Source: Bacteroidia bacterium (GTDB taxonomy: Bacteria; Bacteroidota; Bacteroidia; NS11-12g; UBA9320). Taken from it: a DNA stretch of 64,000 bases. Position 1 is the first letter of the stretch, and each line of letters starts with the position of its first letter. Below the pieces are notes generated by a model, which searched no databases, was not told the origin of the DNA, and worked only from the letters and a program-made list of their open reading frames with translations. The stretch is taken from positions 818,198-882,197 of the forward strand of contig JAGYJG010000001.1 of NCBI GenBank assembly GCA_018402155.1, in the 5' to 3' direction. This document shows, one piece after another, positions 18,424 to 28,586 of the stretch. A program made the translations under genes and the position numbers.

Positions 18424-19035
18424 TTAAAGAAAAACTAGTGCAAGTAATCTTGCTGCAAAACTCAATAGGAGTATGCCAATTATAAAATAAGCTTTTTTTA
18501 GATATTTTGGCGCTAAGTACGGGAGTATACGCGAAGCGAAAATGGATTTAAGAATGTCAGTTAAGAATATACCTGAAAGTATGGAAGTGATAAAAAATAG
18601 TAAATCCGATTGATCATACTTACTTTGGCCAATAGAGACAAAACCAATCCAAACCACAAAAACGAAAGGATTAACTCCATTGACTAAAAACCCTTGTACG
18701 AAACACTTGAGATGATTTTTGAATGAATTGTTTGCTGTACTTGAAGATCCTTCATAATTTTCTGCAGGCCAAAAGATAAGGCGTATGCCCATAATAAGTA
18801 GAATAGAGGAACCTAGAATTTTCACCAAAGGTTCTGTTTTAATAGATTCAATTAGAGGAGCAGTGGCAATGAAACAGATTAAAATAACCACAATATCGCT
18901 GAAAACAATTCCTAACGCGGTCGCAATTCCTGCAATTTTACCAAATTTTAAGGCGTTCTTAAGTAACGTAAAAAAGACTGGTCCGAGCAAAAATGCCGTT
19001 CCAAAACCTAGTAGAAGTCCTTGTATAATGGGCAC
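18424..19035 (-). CDS. LysE/RhtB-family amino-acid exporter
   Basis: A 203-residue inner-membrane protein with six predicted membrane segments. The N-terminal GLLLGFGTAFLLGPVFFTLLKNAL pattern, with conserved glycine and GP, is the LysE translocator signature. It probably exports an amino acid or derivative; substrate unknown. The start is GTG, with a weak minus-strand AATCTTCG (one mismatch to TAnnTTCG) 2 bases before it. It converges with the YdjM-type gene over 175 bases that hold no clear terminator. Confidence 0.85.
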   Translation of the reverse strand: MPIIQGLLLGFGTAFLLGPVFFTLLKNALKFGKIAGIATALGIVFSDIVVILICFIATAPLIESIKTEPLVKILGSSILLIMGIRLIFWPAENYEGSSSTANNSFKNHLKCFVQGFLVNGVNPFVFVVWIGFVSIGQSKYDQSDLLFFITSILSGIFLTDILKSIFASRILPYLAPKYLKKAYFIIGILLLSFAARLLALVFL

Positions 19036-19129
19036 AGCGAAGATTTTAATCGTAGAAAAATGCTTTTGATACTAGTTGATACACTAGGAATAAACACATA
19101 CATATAAAAATGACATTAAGACAATTGTT

Positions 19130-19402
19130 TTATGAAAGATATTTTTTATCCACGTAAAACGTACCAAATGGAATGACCGAAGCTAGTAATACACTGATAA
19201 ATGATGTAAAGTTCCAATTTAGTTTTTGTCTAATTATAATAGCTGCGAAAATATAAGCCATAAATAATACACCGTGCGGCATTCCGAGGGCTTTAACCCA
19301 CGAATCGTTATTAGCTAAATACTTCAGAGGTACACCAACGCCAAGCAATAATAAGTAAGATATGCCCTCTAGATAGCTTATAATTCTGAATGTTAAAATC
19401 AT
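19130..19402 (-). CDS. DUF3817 small integral membrane protein
   Basis: A 90-residue membrane protein with three hydrophobic segments. The ISYLEGISYLLLLGVGVPLKY start and the GMPHGVLFMAY motif identify the DUF3817 family (YdzA-like), which has no assigned function. The minus-strand element TAATTTTG ends 5 bases before the ATG. A 16-base tandem repeat lies 57 bases upstream. Confidence 0.85.
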   Translation of the reverse strand: MILTFRIISYLEGISYLLLLGVGVPLKYLANNDSWVKALGMPHGVLFMAYIFAAIIIRQKLNWNFTSFISVLLASVIPFGTFYVDKKYLS

Positions 19403-19407
19403 AGTTA

Positions 19408-19415
19408 CAAAATTA
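19408..19415 (-). promoter_or_regulatory. -7 element 5 bases before the DUF3817 start
   Basis: On the minus strand TAATTTTG matches TAnnTTTG and is followed by TAACT and the ATG, predicting a leaderless or almost leaderless mRNA. Confidence 0.45.
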
Positions 19416-19458
19416 CTTGAAATGATTCAGTTAATCGTTATTATACAATTTGGTCATA

Positions 19459-19490
19459 GCTACATTGTATTAACGCTACATAGTATTAAC
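19459..19490 (+). repeat. two-copy 16-base tandem repeat
   Basis: GCTACATTGTATTAAC (19459-19474) is directly followed by GCTACATAGTATTAAC (19475-19490), 15 of 16 bases identical. It lies upstream of the DUF3817 gene in a non-coding stretch. It could be a paired regulator site or a recent duplication. Confidence 0.7.
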
Positions 19491-19569
19491 CCGGACTCAT
19501 TATGTGAGGATATTTTTTGACTTTTCAATTTGCCTATAATTTATATTATGTTAACTAAATGATATAACT

Positions 19570-19596
19570 AAAAGGGAGAACTTTATAGAACTCCCT
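19570..19596 (-). terminator. terminator of the gyrA-TPR operon
   Basis: Read on the minus strand, AGGGAG and CTCCCT form a 6-bp stem with a 12-base loop followed by TTTAG. It lies 48 bases beyond the stop of the TPR gene. Confidence 0.5.
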
Positions 19597-19643
19597 GAAA
19601 ATTGTATCAGTACATAAAATTCCTCTCGCCCATAAAACTCAAT

Positions 19644-20846
19644 CTACTTGTTGTCTTCTTCAAATAATTTCATTCTATTGTAGTCATCCATACGCTCCAA
19701 TCGTGCGTATATTTTTTTCATTGTATTAGCTAATTCAACTTTTTCAGATAATGGCATTTCTTCATTCTCTTCAAATACCTTTTCAAATTCTGCTATAGCT
19801 TTAACATACCACATACTTATTTGAGCTTCTTTAGCTTCAATAATACTTGGCTTATACTCTCCATCTAATTCCTGAACAATAGCTGCAACTTCATTTAGAT
19901 ACATTACACCTTTATTGTAGTAAGCATCGTAATACTCGGGGTCTATTTCGATAATTTTATCGTAATCAGCAGCTGCTTTTTCAATCTCATTTAAGCCTTC
20001 GTAACTTATTGCTCTTGCAAAATAATAGATAGTACTTGCGGGATCTGCATCAATTGCTGCATTCAATTTGTCAATTAATTCAGTGCTTCTGCCCTGTTTC
20101 AGGTATATATCTAATTCCATATTAATCAACGTTTTATCAGACTCATTTAGTTCTTTTCCAGCATCCACAGTCGCGAGAGCTCCAGTAGTGTCTCCAGCTT
20201 TTAGTTGAAGCTGCGCAAGGCTTGCGAATATTGTAGGGTCAGTACTTCCCTTATCCACAAGACTATTAAATGCTTGAATTGCCTTTTCACTTTCTCCATT
20301 GTTCATAGCACAGTACGCCATCATTTGCTCCAGTACTTCGGCAGTTAGATTATTTCTGCGCAAAGCGTTGTCTACGTCGTATTTCATTAAAGGTAGTGCT
20401 GTCTCAAAAGAGGTGTAAGCTGTCGCAAAATCATTTGCTTGATAATTGACGTAACCTTTATTATAAAATCCTACAGCCACATTGAGTAAATTGCCTTCTG
20501 CCATTTCTGTTACATGATTTTTTGCATCCGTTTTTATAGCGTTTAAGAAACCTTCATGAGCTAACTCTAGTGCATTAGGATAATTTTTACTGAGTTCTGA
20601 TTCCATGGTTGAAATTTTAAGAAATGTAAGTCCTCGGTAATACCACATTTTTGGGTCATTCGCTGTTTTGGGATGCTCTTTTGTTTCCTCTGCCCATCTA
20701 ACTAAGTCATCGTAGTTTCTATCTCCATCTGGTTTAGATGGGTCTAGTTCCATCTTCATTGACTCTACGCTAAATTTTTGAGCACTTGATGTGTAGCCCA
20801 TAAATAAGGCTATTAAAACCAATACTTGGCTAATTCTAATCGTCAT
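19644..20846 (-). CDS. exported TPR-repeat protein co-expressed with gyrA
   Basis: About 400 residues. The start at 20846 is chosen because [23 protein letters not shown] is a good signal peptide; longer versions only run into gyrA. The mature protein is a chain of about six tetratricopeptide repeats (for example [60 protein letters not shown]). Its ATG lies inside the last codons of gyrA, giving an 11-base overlap and translational coupling. Probably a periplasmic or outer-membrane scaffold. Why it should be coupled to gyrase is unclear, though I recall the pair recurring in Bacteroidetes. Confidence 0.85.
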   Translation of the reverse strand: MTIRISQVLVLIALFMGYTSSAQKFSVESMKMELDPSKPDGDRNYDDLVRWAEETKEHPKTANDPKMWYYRGLTFLKISTMESELSKNYPNALELAHEGFLNAIKTDAKNHVTEMAEGNLLNVAVGFYNKGYVNYQANDFATAYTSFETALPLMKYDVDNALRRNNLTAEVLEQMMAYCAMNNGESEKAIQAFNSLVDKGSTDPTIFASLAQLQLKAGDTTGALATVDAGKELNESDKTLINMELDIYLKQGRSTELIDKLNAAIDADPASTIYYFARAISYEGLNEIEKAAADYDKIIEIDPEYYDAYYNKGVMYLNEVAAIVQELDGEYKPSIIEAKEAQISMWYVKAIAEFEKVFEENEEMPLSEKVELANTMKKIYARLERMDDYNRMKLFEEDNK

Positions 20847-23397
20847 TTTCTTCTGTATTTGTTTCATTCTGTTCATTAGTTGCATTTGAATCTGTAATTT
20901 CATCATCTACATCATCAATTTCTGTGTTTTCTTCAAACTCTTCCTCCTCTACTTTCGGCACTTTGGCTACCGAGGCTATATCATCTTTCTCTCTAACTTT
21001 TATGAGCCTAACTCCTTGGGTGGCTCTTCCCATTACGCGCACATCTTCCATTTTCATACGTATGGTGATGCCTAGTTTAGTTATGATCATTAGATCATTT
21101 TCATCGGTTACGTCTTTCATAGAGATCAGAGCGCCAGTTTTTTCTGTTACGCTTAGGGTTTTTACACCTTTTCCTCCCCTACCTGTTATCCTATAATCAT
21201 CTATATCTGTCCGTTTTCCGTATCCTTTTTCTGATACTACCATTATGGTCGTGTCTTCCATGTTGGAGTTTACACAAACCATGCCTATTACTTCGTCAGT
21301 ATCGTTTTCTAGACGTACTCCTCTAACACCAGAAGCAGTTCTACCCATAGGACGAACCGTCTTTTCATTGAAGCGAATAGCTTTACCGCTTTTCTTAGCC
21401 AGCAGTATTTCAGCAGTACCATCGGTCAGTTTTGCCTCCAGAAGTTGGTCTCCATCTTTTACAGTAATTGCATTGATACCATTTGTTCTAGGTCTAGAAT
21501 ACTGCTCCAACGATGTTTTTTTGATTGTACCATTTTTTGTACACATCACGATAAAATTATTGTTCACATATTCTTCATCTTTGAGATTTCCGGTAGCTAC
21601 AAATGCCCTTACTGTATCGTCGGCGGGTATATTTATAAGGTTTTGTATGGCTCTGCCTTGAGATACTTTGCTACCCACAGGTATTTCGTATACTTTCATC
21701 CAGAAACATCTACCTTGGTCTGTAAATAGTAGAATATAATTGTGGGTCATTGTAATAAAAAGATTTTCTACAAAATCTTTATCTCGATGTTTTACTCCCT
21801 TATTACCTACTCCACCCCTACTTTGTGATTTATACTCGCTTAGAGGTGTACGTTTTATATAACCCATGCTAGAGATTGTTACAACCATCTCTTCATTGGC
21901 TATAAGGTCTTCTATATTTATTTCCCCAGCATCCAATTCTATTGCTGTGCGTCGTTCATCTCCGTACTTTTCTTTCATTTCCAAAAGTTCGTCTTTGATG
22001 ATTTGCATTCTTCTAACCTCACTAGCAAGTATGTCTCTCAAATCGGTGATAGTTGCCATCAATTCTGCGTACTCAGATCTCACTTTATCTATTTCTAGAC
22101 CAGTGAGTTTTTGTAAACGCATATCGAGTATTGCTTTTGATTGAATTTCTGAAAGATTAAATTCTTTCATCAAGCCATTGCGAGCTTCTTCGGCATTTTT
22201 TGATGCTCGTATTAGTTTGATAACAGCATCTAGATTATCGAGTGCTATTATCAGTCCTTCTAAAATGTGTGCACGTTTTTCTGCCTCTTTCAGTAAGTAT
22301 GCGGTTCTACGGGTTACTACTTCGTGGCGGTGTTCCACATAGTGTCGAATCATATCGCGTAGGTTGAGCATCTCTGGTCTACCTTTAACTAGTGCTATGT
22401 TATTTACACTAAAACTGGTTTGCAATGGGGTATATTTATACAGCTTATTGAGTACGATATTTGGTATAGCATCTCGTTTCAAGTCAAATACTATCCTAAG
22501 CCCCTGCCTACCGCTCTCATCCCGAACTTCACTTATTCCTTCGATTACCTTATCATTTACTAGATCTACTGCTTTTACAATGATTTGAGAAGGACTAACT
22601 TGATATGGTACTTCCGTAATGATTATTTGCTCCCTACCTGTTTTTGTAACATCAAATTCAGCTTTTCCTCGCATTACTATTCGGCCTCTGCCTGTTTCAA
22701 AAGCAGACTTCACTCCTTCTGTGCCGTATATAATACCACCAGTAGGGAAATCAGGTGCTTTTACATACTGCATCAAGCCCTCTACATCAATATCATTGTT
22801 ATCAATATAAGCGACCGTTCCATCTATGACCTCCGATAAATTGTGAGGTGCCATATTGGTTGCCATACCAACGGCAATACCAGCTGCGCCATTAACCAAT
22901 AAATTAGGTATACGCGATGGCAGCACACTTGGTTCACTTAAGCTATCATCAAAATTTGGTCTATAATCTACGGTGTCTTTATCAATATCAGCAAGCATTT
23001 CCTCGGCAAGTTTGCGCATTCTTGCTTCGGTATAACGCATAGCCGCAGGTGGATCACCATCTATACTACCAAAATTACCTTGACCATCTACCATTGGGTA
23101 GCGCAAACTCCAGCTTTGAGCCATACGCACCATTGTATCATATACCGAAGTGTCACCGTGAGGATGATACTTGCCCAGCACCTCTCCGACTATTCTTGCA
23201 GATTTTTTATAAGATCTGTTGCTAGCCAAGCCAAGCTCGGTCATGCCATATAAAACCCTCCTATGAACTGGCTTCAAACCGTCTCTCACATCTGGAAGCG
23301 CGCGCGACACAATTACGGACATCGAATAATCGATATACGCTGTTTTCATCTCGTCTTCAATGTTAATTGGAATAATCTTCTCGTTTTCCGAATTCAT
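20836..23397 (-). CDS. gyrA: DNA gyrase subunit A
   Basis: An 853-residue type IIA topoisomerase subunit that cuts and rejoins DNA to introduce negative supercoils with GyrB. The catalytic tyrosine is Y122 in AMRYTEAR. The quinolone-resistance region reads [11 protein letters not shown], so it has T83 and S84 in E. coli numbering. The C-terminal beta-pinwheel is present, with the best GyrA-box-like sequence TGRGGKG and a related SRGGVGNKG blade, which argues for GyrA over ParC. The last about 40 residues are very acidic. ATG start. The stop overlaps the start of the TPR gene. Confidence 0.96.
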   Translation of the reverse strand: MNSENEKIIPINIEDEMKTAYIDYSMSVIVSRALPDVRDGLKPVHRRVLYGMTELGLASNRSYKKSARIVGEVLGKYHPHGDTSVYDTMVRMAQSWSLRYPMVDGQGNFGSIDGDPPAAMRYTEARMRKLAEEMLADIDKDTVDYRPNFDDSLSEPSVLPSRIPNLLVNGAAGIAVGMATNMAPHNLSEVIDGTVAYIDNNDIDVEGLMQYVKAPDFPTGGIIYGTEGVKSAFETGRGRIVMRGKAEFDVTKTGREQIIITEVPYQVSPSQIIVKAVDLVNDKVIEGISEVRDESGRQGLRIVFDLKRDAIPNIVLNKLYKYTPLQTSFSVNNIALVKGRPEMLNLRDMIRHYVEHRHEVVTRRTAYLLKEAEKRAHILEGLIIALDNLDAVIKLIRASKNAEEARNGLMKEFNLSEIQSKAILDMRLQKLTGLEIDKVRSEYAELMATITDLRDILASEVRRMQIIKDELLEMKEKYGDERRTAIELDAGEINIEDLIANEEMVVTISSMGYIKRTPLSEYKSQSRGGVGNKGVKHRDKDFVENLFITMTHNYILLFTDQGRCFWMKVYEIPVGSKVSQGRAIQNLINIPADDTVRAFVATGNLKDEEYVNNNFIVMCTKNGTIKKTSLEQYSRPRTNGINAITVKDGDQLLEAKLTDGTAEILLAKKSGKAIRFNEKTVRPMGRTASGVRGVRLENDTDEVIGMVCVNSNMEDTTIMVVSEKGYGKRTDIDDYRITGRGGKGVKTLSVTEKTGALISMKDVTDENDLMIITKLGITIRMKMEDVRVMGRATQGVRLIKVREKDDIASVAKVPKVEEEEFEENTEIDDVDDEITDSNATNEQNETNTEENDD

Positions 23398-23574
23398 TTA
23401 TCTCAATGTTTACTTTTATTAAGGGTGCAATCTATAAGCAAAACTGCAATACTTTCGCTATTCTAACAGTAAAATACCCACAAATATTATTACAATTTGG
23501 GGATAAATTTAACTAGCTTCATTTACACTGCATAAACACAGTTTTAAATCAAACTACTTACGATGTAAATTTTA

Positions 23575-24387
23575 CTAAAATTGAACTTTTAAAAACCTAG
23601 ATTTACCCTGAAAATCCTCTTTCCAAGTATATTGTAATTCTTGACTTGTTAGCCATTGATCAAATTCTTTTTTATAAAACTCACTTGTTTCAAAGTAACA
23701 AGTAGTTCCATATGCTTTTGCTTGCTTTGTTATAGCTTGATAAAAAATTAGCGGATTATCATGGTTTACAAATAATGCTAAATGGGGTTCATGATCCAAC
23801 ACATTTTGGTGCATCGTATTTTTCTCTGCAAAGGAAATGTAGGGCGGATTACTAACAATAAGATCAAAATGACCGATATTTCCATTCAAAATGTTGTGTT
23901 GAAAAAAATCAATAGTAACTCCTTGTGATTGAGCATTCTTTCGAGCCACTGACAACGCCTCTAAACTAATGTCGCAAGCACTTACTGTAGCACGTGACAA
24001 ATGTTTGGCGAGCACTATAGATATGCATCCGCTTCCCGTTCCTATGTCTAGTATTTTGTATTCAGAATTTTGGTTTTCAGTTATTACCCAATGTACTAGT
24101 TCCTCTGTCTCAGGCCGCGGAATTAACACATTCTCGTCGACATAGAAATCTAGCCCATAAAACGGCGCCTCATGTATAAGGTATTGTATAGGACTGCCTT
24201 CTAGTAGCTCCTTTAAAATAAGCTGATATGTATCAACAAGTAAAGTCTCTTGACCCAAGATAACTGCTGTTTTTGATTTTTTTTCTAACCATTGCAGGGT
24301 AATATAGAATAGGTTTTCTGCTTCACTGTAGCTATAAAGTTTTGTCAGCTGATCAATGTACAGCGCTTTTAAAAGCCCGAGTTGCAT
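23575..24387 (-). CDS. prmC: release factor glutamine methyltransferase
   Basis: SAM-dependent enzyme that methylates the glutamine of the GGQ motif in RF1 and RF2. Motifs are the release-factor-binding LIPRPETEELV (88-98), the SAM loop DIGTGSGCIS (114-123) and the catalytic NPPY (180-183). The 270 residues are normal. Its substrate RF2 is encoded at 51305-52388. It diverges from ribD; on the minus strand a perfect TAACTTTG element stands 4 bases before the ATG. Confidence 0.95.
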   Translation of the reverse strand: MQLGLLKALYIDQLTKLYSYSEAENLFYITLQWLEKKSKTAVILGQETLLVDTYQLILKELLEGSPIQYLIHEAPFYGLDFYVDENVLIPRPETEELVHWVITENQNSEYKILDIGTGSGCISIVLAKHLSRATVSACDISLEALSVARKNAQSQGVTIDFFQHNILNGNIGHFDLIVSNPPYISFAEKNTMHQNVLDHEPHLALFVNHDNPLIFYQAITKQAKAYGTTCYFETSEFYKKEFDQWLTSQELQYTWKEDFQGKSRFLKVQF

Positions 24388-24391
24388 AGTG

Positions 24392-24399
24392 CAAAGTTA
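24392..24399 (-). promoter_or_regulatory. -7 element 4 bases before prmC
   Basis: Minus-strand TAACTTTG, a perfect TAnnTTTG match, is followed by CACT and the ATG. A leaderless prmC mRNA is predicted. Confidence 0.5.
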
Positions 24400-24465
24400 G
24401 TATGAATATCTTTTGCTTTAGGCATAGTCTATCGCTGTGCCTTTTTTTTTCATTGATTTTAGTTT

Positions 24466-24473
24466 TAGTTTCG
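24466..24473 (+). promoter_or_regulatory. -7-like element 4 bases before ribD
   Basis: TAGTTTCG (TAnnTTCG variant) precedes the ribD GTG start by 4 bases. It supports the GTG as true start and again predicts a leaderless mRNA. Confidence 0.4.
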
Positions 24474-24477
24474 CAGT

Positions 24478-25491
24478 GTGCAGCACGAGAAGTACATGAA
24501 CAGATGCCTGGAATTGGCAAAATTAGGTGAGTTACATACAGCGCCTAACCCAATGGTGGGCTGTGTTATTGTACACAACCAAAAAGTAGTGGCTGAAGGA
24601 TATCATAAAAAATATGGCGATATGCATGCCGAAGTAAACGCTTTTAATGAGCTACCTAATCATATAGATCCCAAAACATGTACTGTTTATGTAAGTTTAG
24701 AGCCTTGCTCACATTTTGGTAAAACTCCTCCTTGTGCAGATTTTCTTGCACATATGCAGCCAGCTCAGGTAGTAGTTGGAATGCTAGACCCTAACCCAAA
24801 AGTAGCCGGAAAAGGGATTAGAAAGCTTATGGAATCTGGTATTAACGTGAGAGTTGGCGTGTTAGAAGCAGCTTGTAAAGATCTGAACAAGAAATTTCTT
24901 AAATCTCAACTTTGCTCACTACCCTATGTCACGTTAAAATGGGCCGAAACAACTAACGGTTTTATGGGTTCTGTTAATCAATCAGTAAAAATAAGCGACG
25001 GCTGTAACGATGAGTTAGTGCATCACCTTCGTGCCACGAATCAAGCCATATTGGTAGGTTCTAAAACTATAAATACGGACAATCCAGCTCTGGATGTGCG
25101 TCACGTAGAGGGTAAAAATCCTCTTAAAATTGTACTCTCTGAGAATCTCAATGTAGACCTAAAAAAAAATATATTTGCAAATAGCTTTACGCTAATATAC
25201 AACAAGCTTAAAGCAACAAAAACACCAACTTATGAACTGGTAAAACTGCCAGATTTTCATCTAAAAACTATATTAAGTGACCTACACTCCCGTGGCATTC
25301 AAAGTGTATTGGTAGAGGGTGGGGCACAGATTTTGGGACAATTTTTGAAAGAAAAAGCTTGGGATGAAACTATTCTATTAGTCTCCGATATTGAATGGGA
25401 TACGGGTATAAAAGCACCTTGGATAGGGAAATCCAGTAGTAGAGAAGAAAGAAGCGGTAAGGATATCATAAAGTACTTTTTTTCTAACTAA
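24478..25491 (+). CDS. ribD: bifunctional riboflavin biosynthesis deaminase/reductase
   Basis: Two-domain enzyme of flavin synthesis: an N-terminal zinc deaminase (about 1-145) and a C-terminal NADPH-dependent reductase (about 146-337) acting on the pyrimidine intermediate. The zinc site is visible as H50-A-E52 with C77 and C86 (EPCSHFGKTPPC). The reductase part has VTLKWAETTNG and the VEGGAQILGQF motif. The start is GTG, giving MQHEKYMNRCLELA, the normal family N-terminus. The EamA transporter starts 2 bases after it. No FMN riboswitch is seen upstream. Confidence 0.95.
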   Translation: MQHEKYMNRCLELAKLGELHTAPNPMVGCVIVHNQKVVAEGYHKKYGDMHAEVNAFNELPNHIDPKTCTVYVSLEPCSHFGKTPPCADFLAHMQPAQVVVGMLDPNPKVAGKGIRKLMESGINVRVGVLEAACKDLNKKFLKSQLCSLPYVTLKWAETTNGFMGSVNQSVKISDGCNDELVHHLRATNQAILVGSKTINTDNPALDVRHVEGKNPLKIVLSENLNVDLKKNIFANSFTLIYNKLKATKTPTYELVKLPDFHLKTILSDLHSRGIQSVLVEGGAQILGQFLKEKAWDETILLVSDIEWDTGIKAPWIGKSSSREERSGKDIIKYFFSN

Positions 25492-25493
25492 AA

Positions 25494-26360
25494 ATGTCCG
25501 TATTATTTCTTATCTTAAGCATTGCTTTCAGTACCTTTATTAACTTGATTTTTAGATGGTTTAAAGTCTATAATGTCAATAAGTTTCATGCCATCATTAT
25601 AAACTACTTAGTCTGCTTTAGCATTGGCTTTTTTCTGTCTCAAAACCGGTCAATCCTCAGTAATATACAATCAGATTGGTTTTTGTATTGTTTAGGATTA
25701 GGCTTTGTTTTTGTTGTCATATTTTTCAGTATGGCTCTTACTACCGAAAAAATGGGAATAAGCGTTACTGCTGTTAGCGGCAAAATGTCTGTTATTGTTC
25801 CTGTCCTATTCGCCTATTTCTATACCAATGAAGATATTAGTGCGCTATTTTTAGCTGGTGTAATCCTTTCTCTATTTAGTATTTATTTTATAAGTGTAAA
25901 AAAGGATTTGGTATTAGAAAAAAAATATTTGTTCCTACCGATTATAGTTTTCCTTGGTGGTGGTTTTATTGACACTTCTCTTAAGGTTTTAGAGAGCGCT
26001 TATGGTACAGAAGTCTCAATGGATGAAATATCATATTCAATATTTTTAGGTGCTTTTTTGGCAGGTATCCTACTTTTCGTGGTAAGAAATAACATAAATT
26101 TTCGAGTAATTGAGAGGAAAAGTTTGGTAGCAGGAGTACTTTTAGGTATCCCAAACTATTTTAGCATTTTCTTTTTGTTGAGCTCAATATCTAGTTTTGA
26201 AGATAAGAGTGCCTTAGTTTTTGGTATAAATAATATTGGGGTGGTGCTACTCAGTACTCTTTTATCTGTTTTCATTTTTAAAGAAAGCCTAAGCAAAGGA
26301 AATAAATTGGGTTTAGGACTTGCCATTCTATCTATAGTTATTATAGGATATGCAAGTTGA
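25494..26360 (+). CDS. EamA/DMT-superfamily transporter
   Basis: A 288-residue inner-membrane protein with about ten membrane segments arranged as two EamA repeats (about 1-135 and 145-288). The second repeat ends in the typical VLLSTLLSVFIFKESLSKGNKLGLGLAILSI-type pattern. Family members export or import small metabolites; position after ribD makes a flavin-related substrate conceivable but this is only inference. The 3' end overlaps the next start by 11 bases. Confidence 0.82.
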   Translation: MSVLFLILSIAFSTFINLIFRWFKVYNVNKFHAIIINYLVCFSIGFFLSQNRSILSNIQSDWFLYCLGLGFVFVVIFFSMALTTEKMGISVTAVSGKMSVIVPVLFAYFYTNEDISALFLAGVILSLFSIYFISVKKDLVLEKKYLFLPIIVFLGGGFIDTSLKVLESAYGTEVSMDEISYSIFLGAFLAGILLFVVRNNINFRVIERKSLVAGVLLGIPNYFSIFFLLSSISSFEDKSALVFGINNIGVVLLSTLLSVFIFKESLSKGNKLGLGLAILSIVIIGYAS

Positions 26361-26940
26361 TAGCTATTTGGGCATTTTACAGCAGTATACCAGCGAGTAC
26401 AAGGCCAGGGGTAGTAAGTTTTATGGGTTTCTTTTCCCTGCAAATGATGCCGAAACTTTTGAAGAAAAAATTAAAGTATTTAAACATCAGTTTTCTGATG
26501 CTACTCATGTTTGCTCGGCTTGTGTTATTGGTCTGAAAAAGGAATACCAAAAATGTAGCGATGATGGGGAACCGAGTAATAGTAGTGGAAGGCCAATACT
26601 TAATATACTATTGAGTGCTAATATCACTTATGTAGGGTGCACTGTAGTGAGGTATTATGGAGGTAATAAACTCGGTATTCCAGGTTTGATAGATGCCTAT
26701 GGCGGGGCGACAGAGGCTTGTATTCTGGCTGCCGAGCTAAAATCACTTGTAGTGACTGAGACACTGACTTGTACTATTCATTCATTAGAGGCTTATCGTT
26801 TGTATAATTTTCTAGCACACAAAAAAGAGATAAATTACCGCAAAAATGAGGCTGGCCAGTTTGAAATAATGTGTCCTAAAAGTATGACCGCACTTTTACG
26901 CATTGAATTAAAGAAAATTCGTACTTTGCTGGTTTTATAG
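26350..26940 (+). CDS. YigZ/IMPACT family protein
   Basis: A 196-residue protein of the UPF0029/IMPACT family. The conserved block KCSDDGEPSNSSGRP is at 69-82, followed by VVRYYGGNKLGIPGL-type sequence, which forms the ribosomal-S5-like core. Bacterial YigZ proteins are implicated in translation or nucleic-acid binding, without a settled role. Its ATG lies inside the 3' end of the EamA gene, so translation is probably coupled. Confidence 0.9.
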   Translation: MQVDSYLGILQQYTSEYKARGSKFYGFLFPANDAETFEEKIKVFKHQFSDATHVCSACVIGLKKEYQKCSDDGEPSNSSGRPILNILLSANITYVGCTVVRYYGGNKLGIPGLIDAYGGATEACILAAELKSLVVTETLTCTIHSLEAYRLYNFLAHKKEINYRKNEAGQFEIMCPKSMTALLRIELKKIRTLLVL

Positions 26941-26945
26941 AATCA

Positions 26946-28586
26946 ATGTTCAGAACTATAGCTATTTCACTTCTTTTACTTGGTAGTTTGTTGACAAAGC
27001 CAACATTGGCGCAGCATATTTTTGCAAAACCTGTTAATTATTTGCAGATTATTTTGAATGAAATAAATCTTCCGGAAAATACTGTTCTAAAGCATTACTA
27101 TACTATTTCTAGTCCATTTGCTCAGCACTTTAGCTTTCATCAAGTTACTAACGGAAAAGAAGTAAAACATCACGGTATAAAAGTTCATTTGAAATATGAT
27201 GGTTCATATAATATGCAAAAATTTCTCAGCTTCGCTCCTATCTCAAGTACATATACCACTGGTAATGAGCTTATGTTGCATAACGATGAATTACAAGCGG
27301 TCATAAAGAAAAACATAACAGATAGCAGACGACCCTTAGAACAATGGATAAGGTCAGATGGGCTAGTGCTTTTGGAAGTAGAGGGAAATAAATATGGTCG
27401 AAAAGACACAACTATCTATGGAAAAGTGTTTAACATCAACCCGATAAATTCCTCTGGACAACCCTATGGCGGGTCTTTTGTAGATAATAACGATCAAACT
27501 AATAGCGCTCTTGATAGTCAGTTGGTATGGCGAGAATTGCCTGTTATTTTTCATAATGACACTTTTTTATTCGAAACAGAGTTCTTGTATTTTAAGGATA
27601 TAAGTGCACCTCTGGATACATTCTTCTACGTTTTTTCTGATAGCCTTACTTATACCCGAGATATAAATGCATTTGAGTTTGTCAACGCGTACTATCATAT
27701 TAATGCAATAGGTGAGTATGTAAATGCCTTGGGATACGATGAGCTAACCGAAACTCTTGCTGTTGATGTACACGCTTTTGATGGATGGGATAATAGTGCA
27801 TACACCCCAGCTACTCACTCACTTCAGTTTGGAGATGGAGGCATAGACGATGCAGAAGATGGCGAAGTCATAATCCATGAATTTGCTCATTCCTTAAGTG
27901 AATTAGCATCCCCAAATAATACGGTTGGTTCACAACGAGAGGCAATGGAAGAAGGCTCATGCGATTATTTTGCTAAAGCGTATAGCCGTAGTATAAACGA
28001 TAATACACCGAATAAAATCTTCACTTGGGATGGGAATGAATTTTGGGATGGGTTTAAAATAAATACAAATCGTCTTTATCCAGACGACTTGAAAAAATCT
28101 AAAGATGGAGACCGCGATATGTGGAGCAGCGCGCTAATGTGTGCACACGATGATATAGGTAGAGAGGCAATGGACAGTTTATTATTAGAGCATTTTTACT
28201 ATCAGGCTGCCAACACTACAATGGAACAAATGGCCCAAATTATTTTAGATATAGATAGTGCTGATTTCAATAAACGCTACAATTCTAATCTAAAAAGATG
28301 TTTTGTAGATGCAGGATTTATCAAACGTAGCGCTAGTGTAGCCGCACACAAAAGTAGTGACGTAATCAAAATTATCAATCAACAAGGATTTGCAGACGGA
28401 ACTGCGCATATAGAGTTAGTAGCCCCAAGCATATCTACTTTTACTGTATATGGAGCTTCAGGCTCAAAGATATATACTCAAAAGAGCAAGTCATTGCTCC
28501 TCTCTCCTGCTTCTTTCGAGAAAGGTCTATATGTGATACAAGTAGAAGCTCACGATACTATATACACCCTTAAAATAATACGATAA
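26946..28586 (+). CDS. secreted gluzincin metallopeptidase with T9SS C-terminal sorting domain
   Basis: A 546-residue secreted zinc peptidase. The signal peptide ends near TLAQH (residue about 22). A propeptide-like region is followed by the zinc site H311-E312-F-A-H315, with E335 (AMEEGSCDYFA) as third ligand at the 24-residue spacing typical of thermolysin/fungalysin gluzincins. The mature C-terminus from about 475 (ISTFTVYGASGSKIYTQKS, SFEKGLYVIQVE, YTLKIIR) is a type A Por secretion/T9SS sorting domain. The stop codon is directly followed by the ATG of the next gene. The exact family (M4 versus M36) cannot be fixed by eye. Confidence 0.8.
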   Translation: MFRTIAISLLLLGSLLTKPTLAQHIFAKPVNYLQIILNEINLPENTVLKHYYTISSPFAQHFSFHQVTNGKEVKHHGIKVHLKYDGSYNMQKFLSFAPISSTYTTGNELMLHNDELQAVIKKNITDSRRPLEQWIRSDGLVLLEVEGNKYGRKDTTIYGKVFNINPINSSGQPYGGSFVDNNDQTNSALDSQLVWRELPVIFHNDTFLFETEFLYFKDISAPLDTFFYVFSDSLTYTRDINAFEFVNAYYHINAIGEYVNALGYDELTETLAVDVHAFDGWDNSAYTPATHSLQFGDGGIDDAEDGEVIIHEFAHSLSELASPNNTVGSQREAMEEGSCDYFAKAYSRSINDNTPNKIFTWDGNEFWDGFKINTNRLYPDDLKKSKDGDRDMWSSALMCAHDDIGREAMDSLLLEHFYYQAANTTMEQMAQIILDIDSADFNKRYNSNLKRCFVDAGFIKRSASVAAHKSSDVIKIINQQGFADGTAHIELVAPSISTFTVYGASGSKIYTQKSKSLLLSPASFEKGLYVIQVEAHDTIYTLKIIR

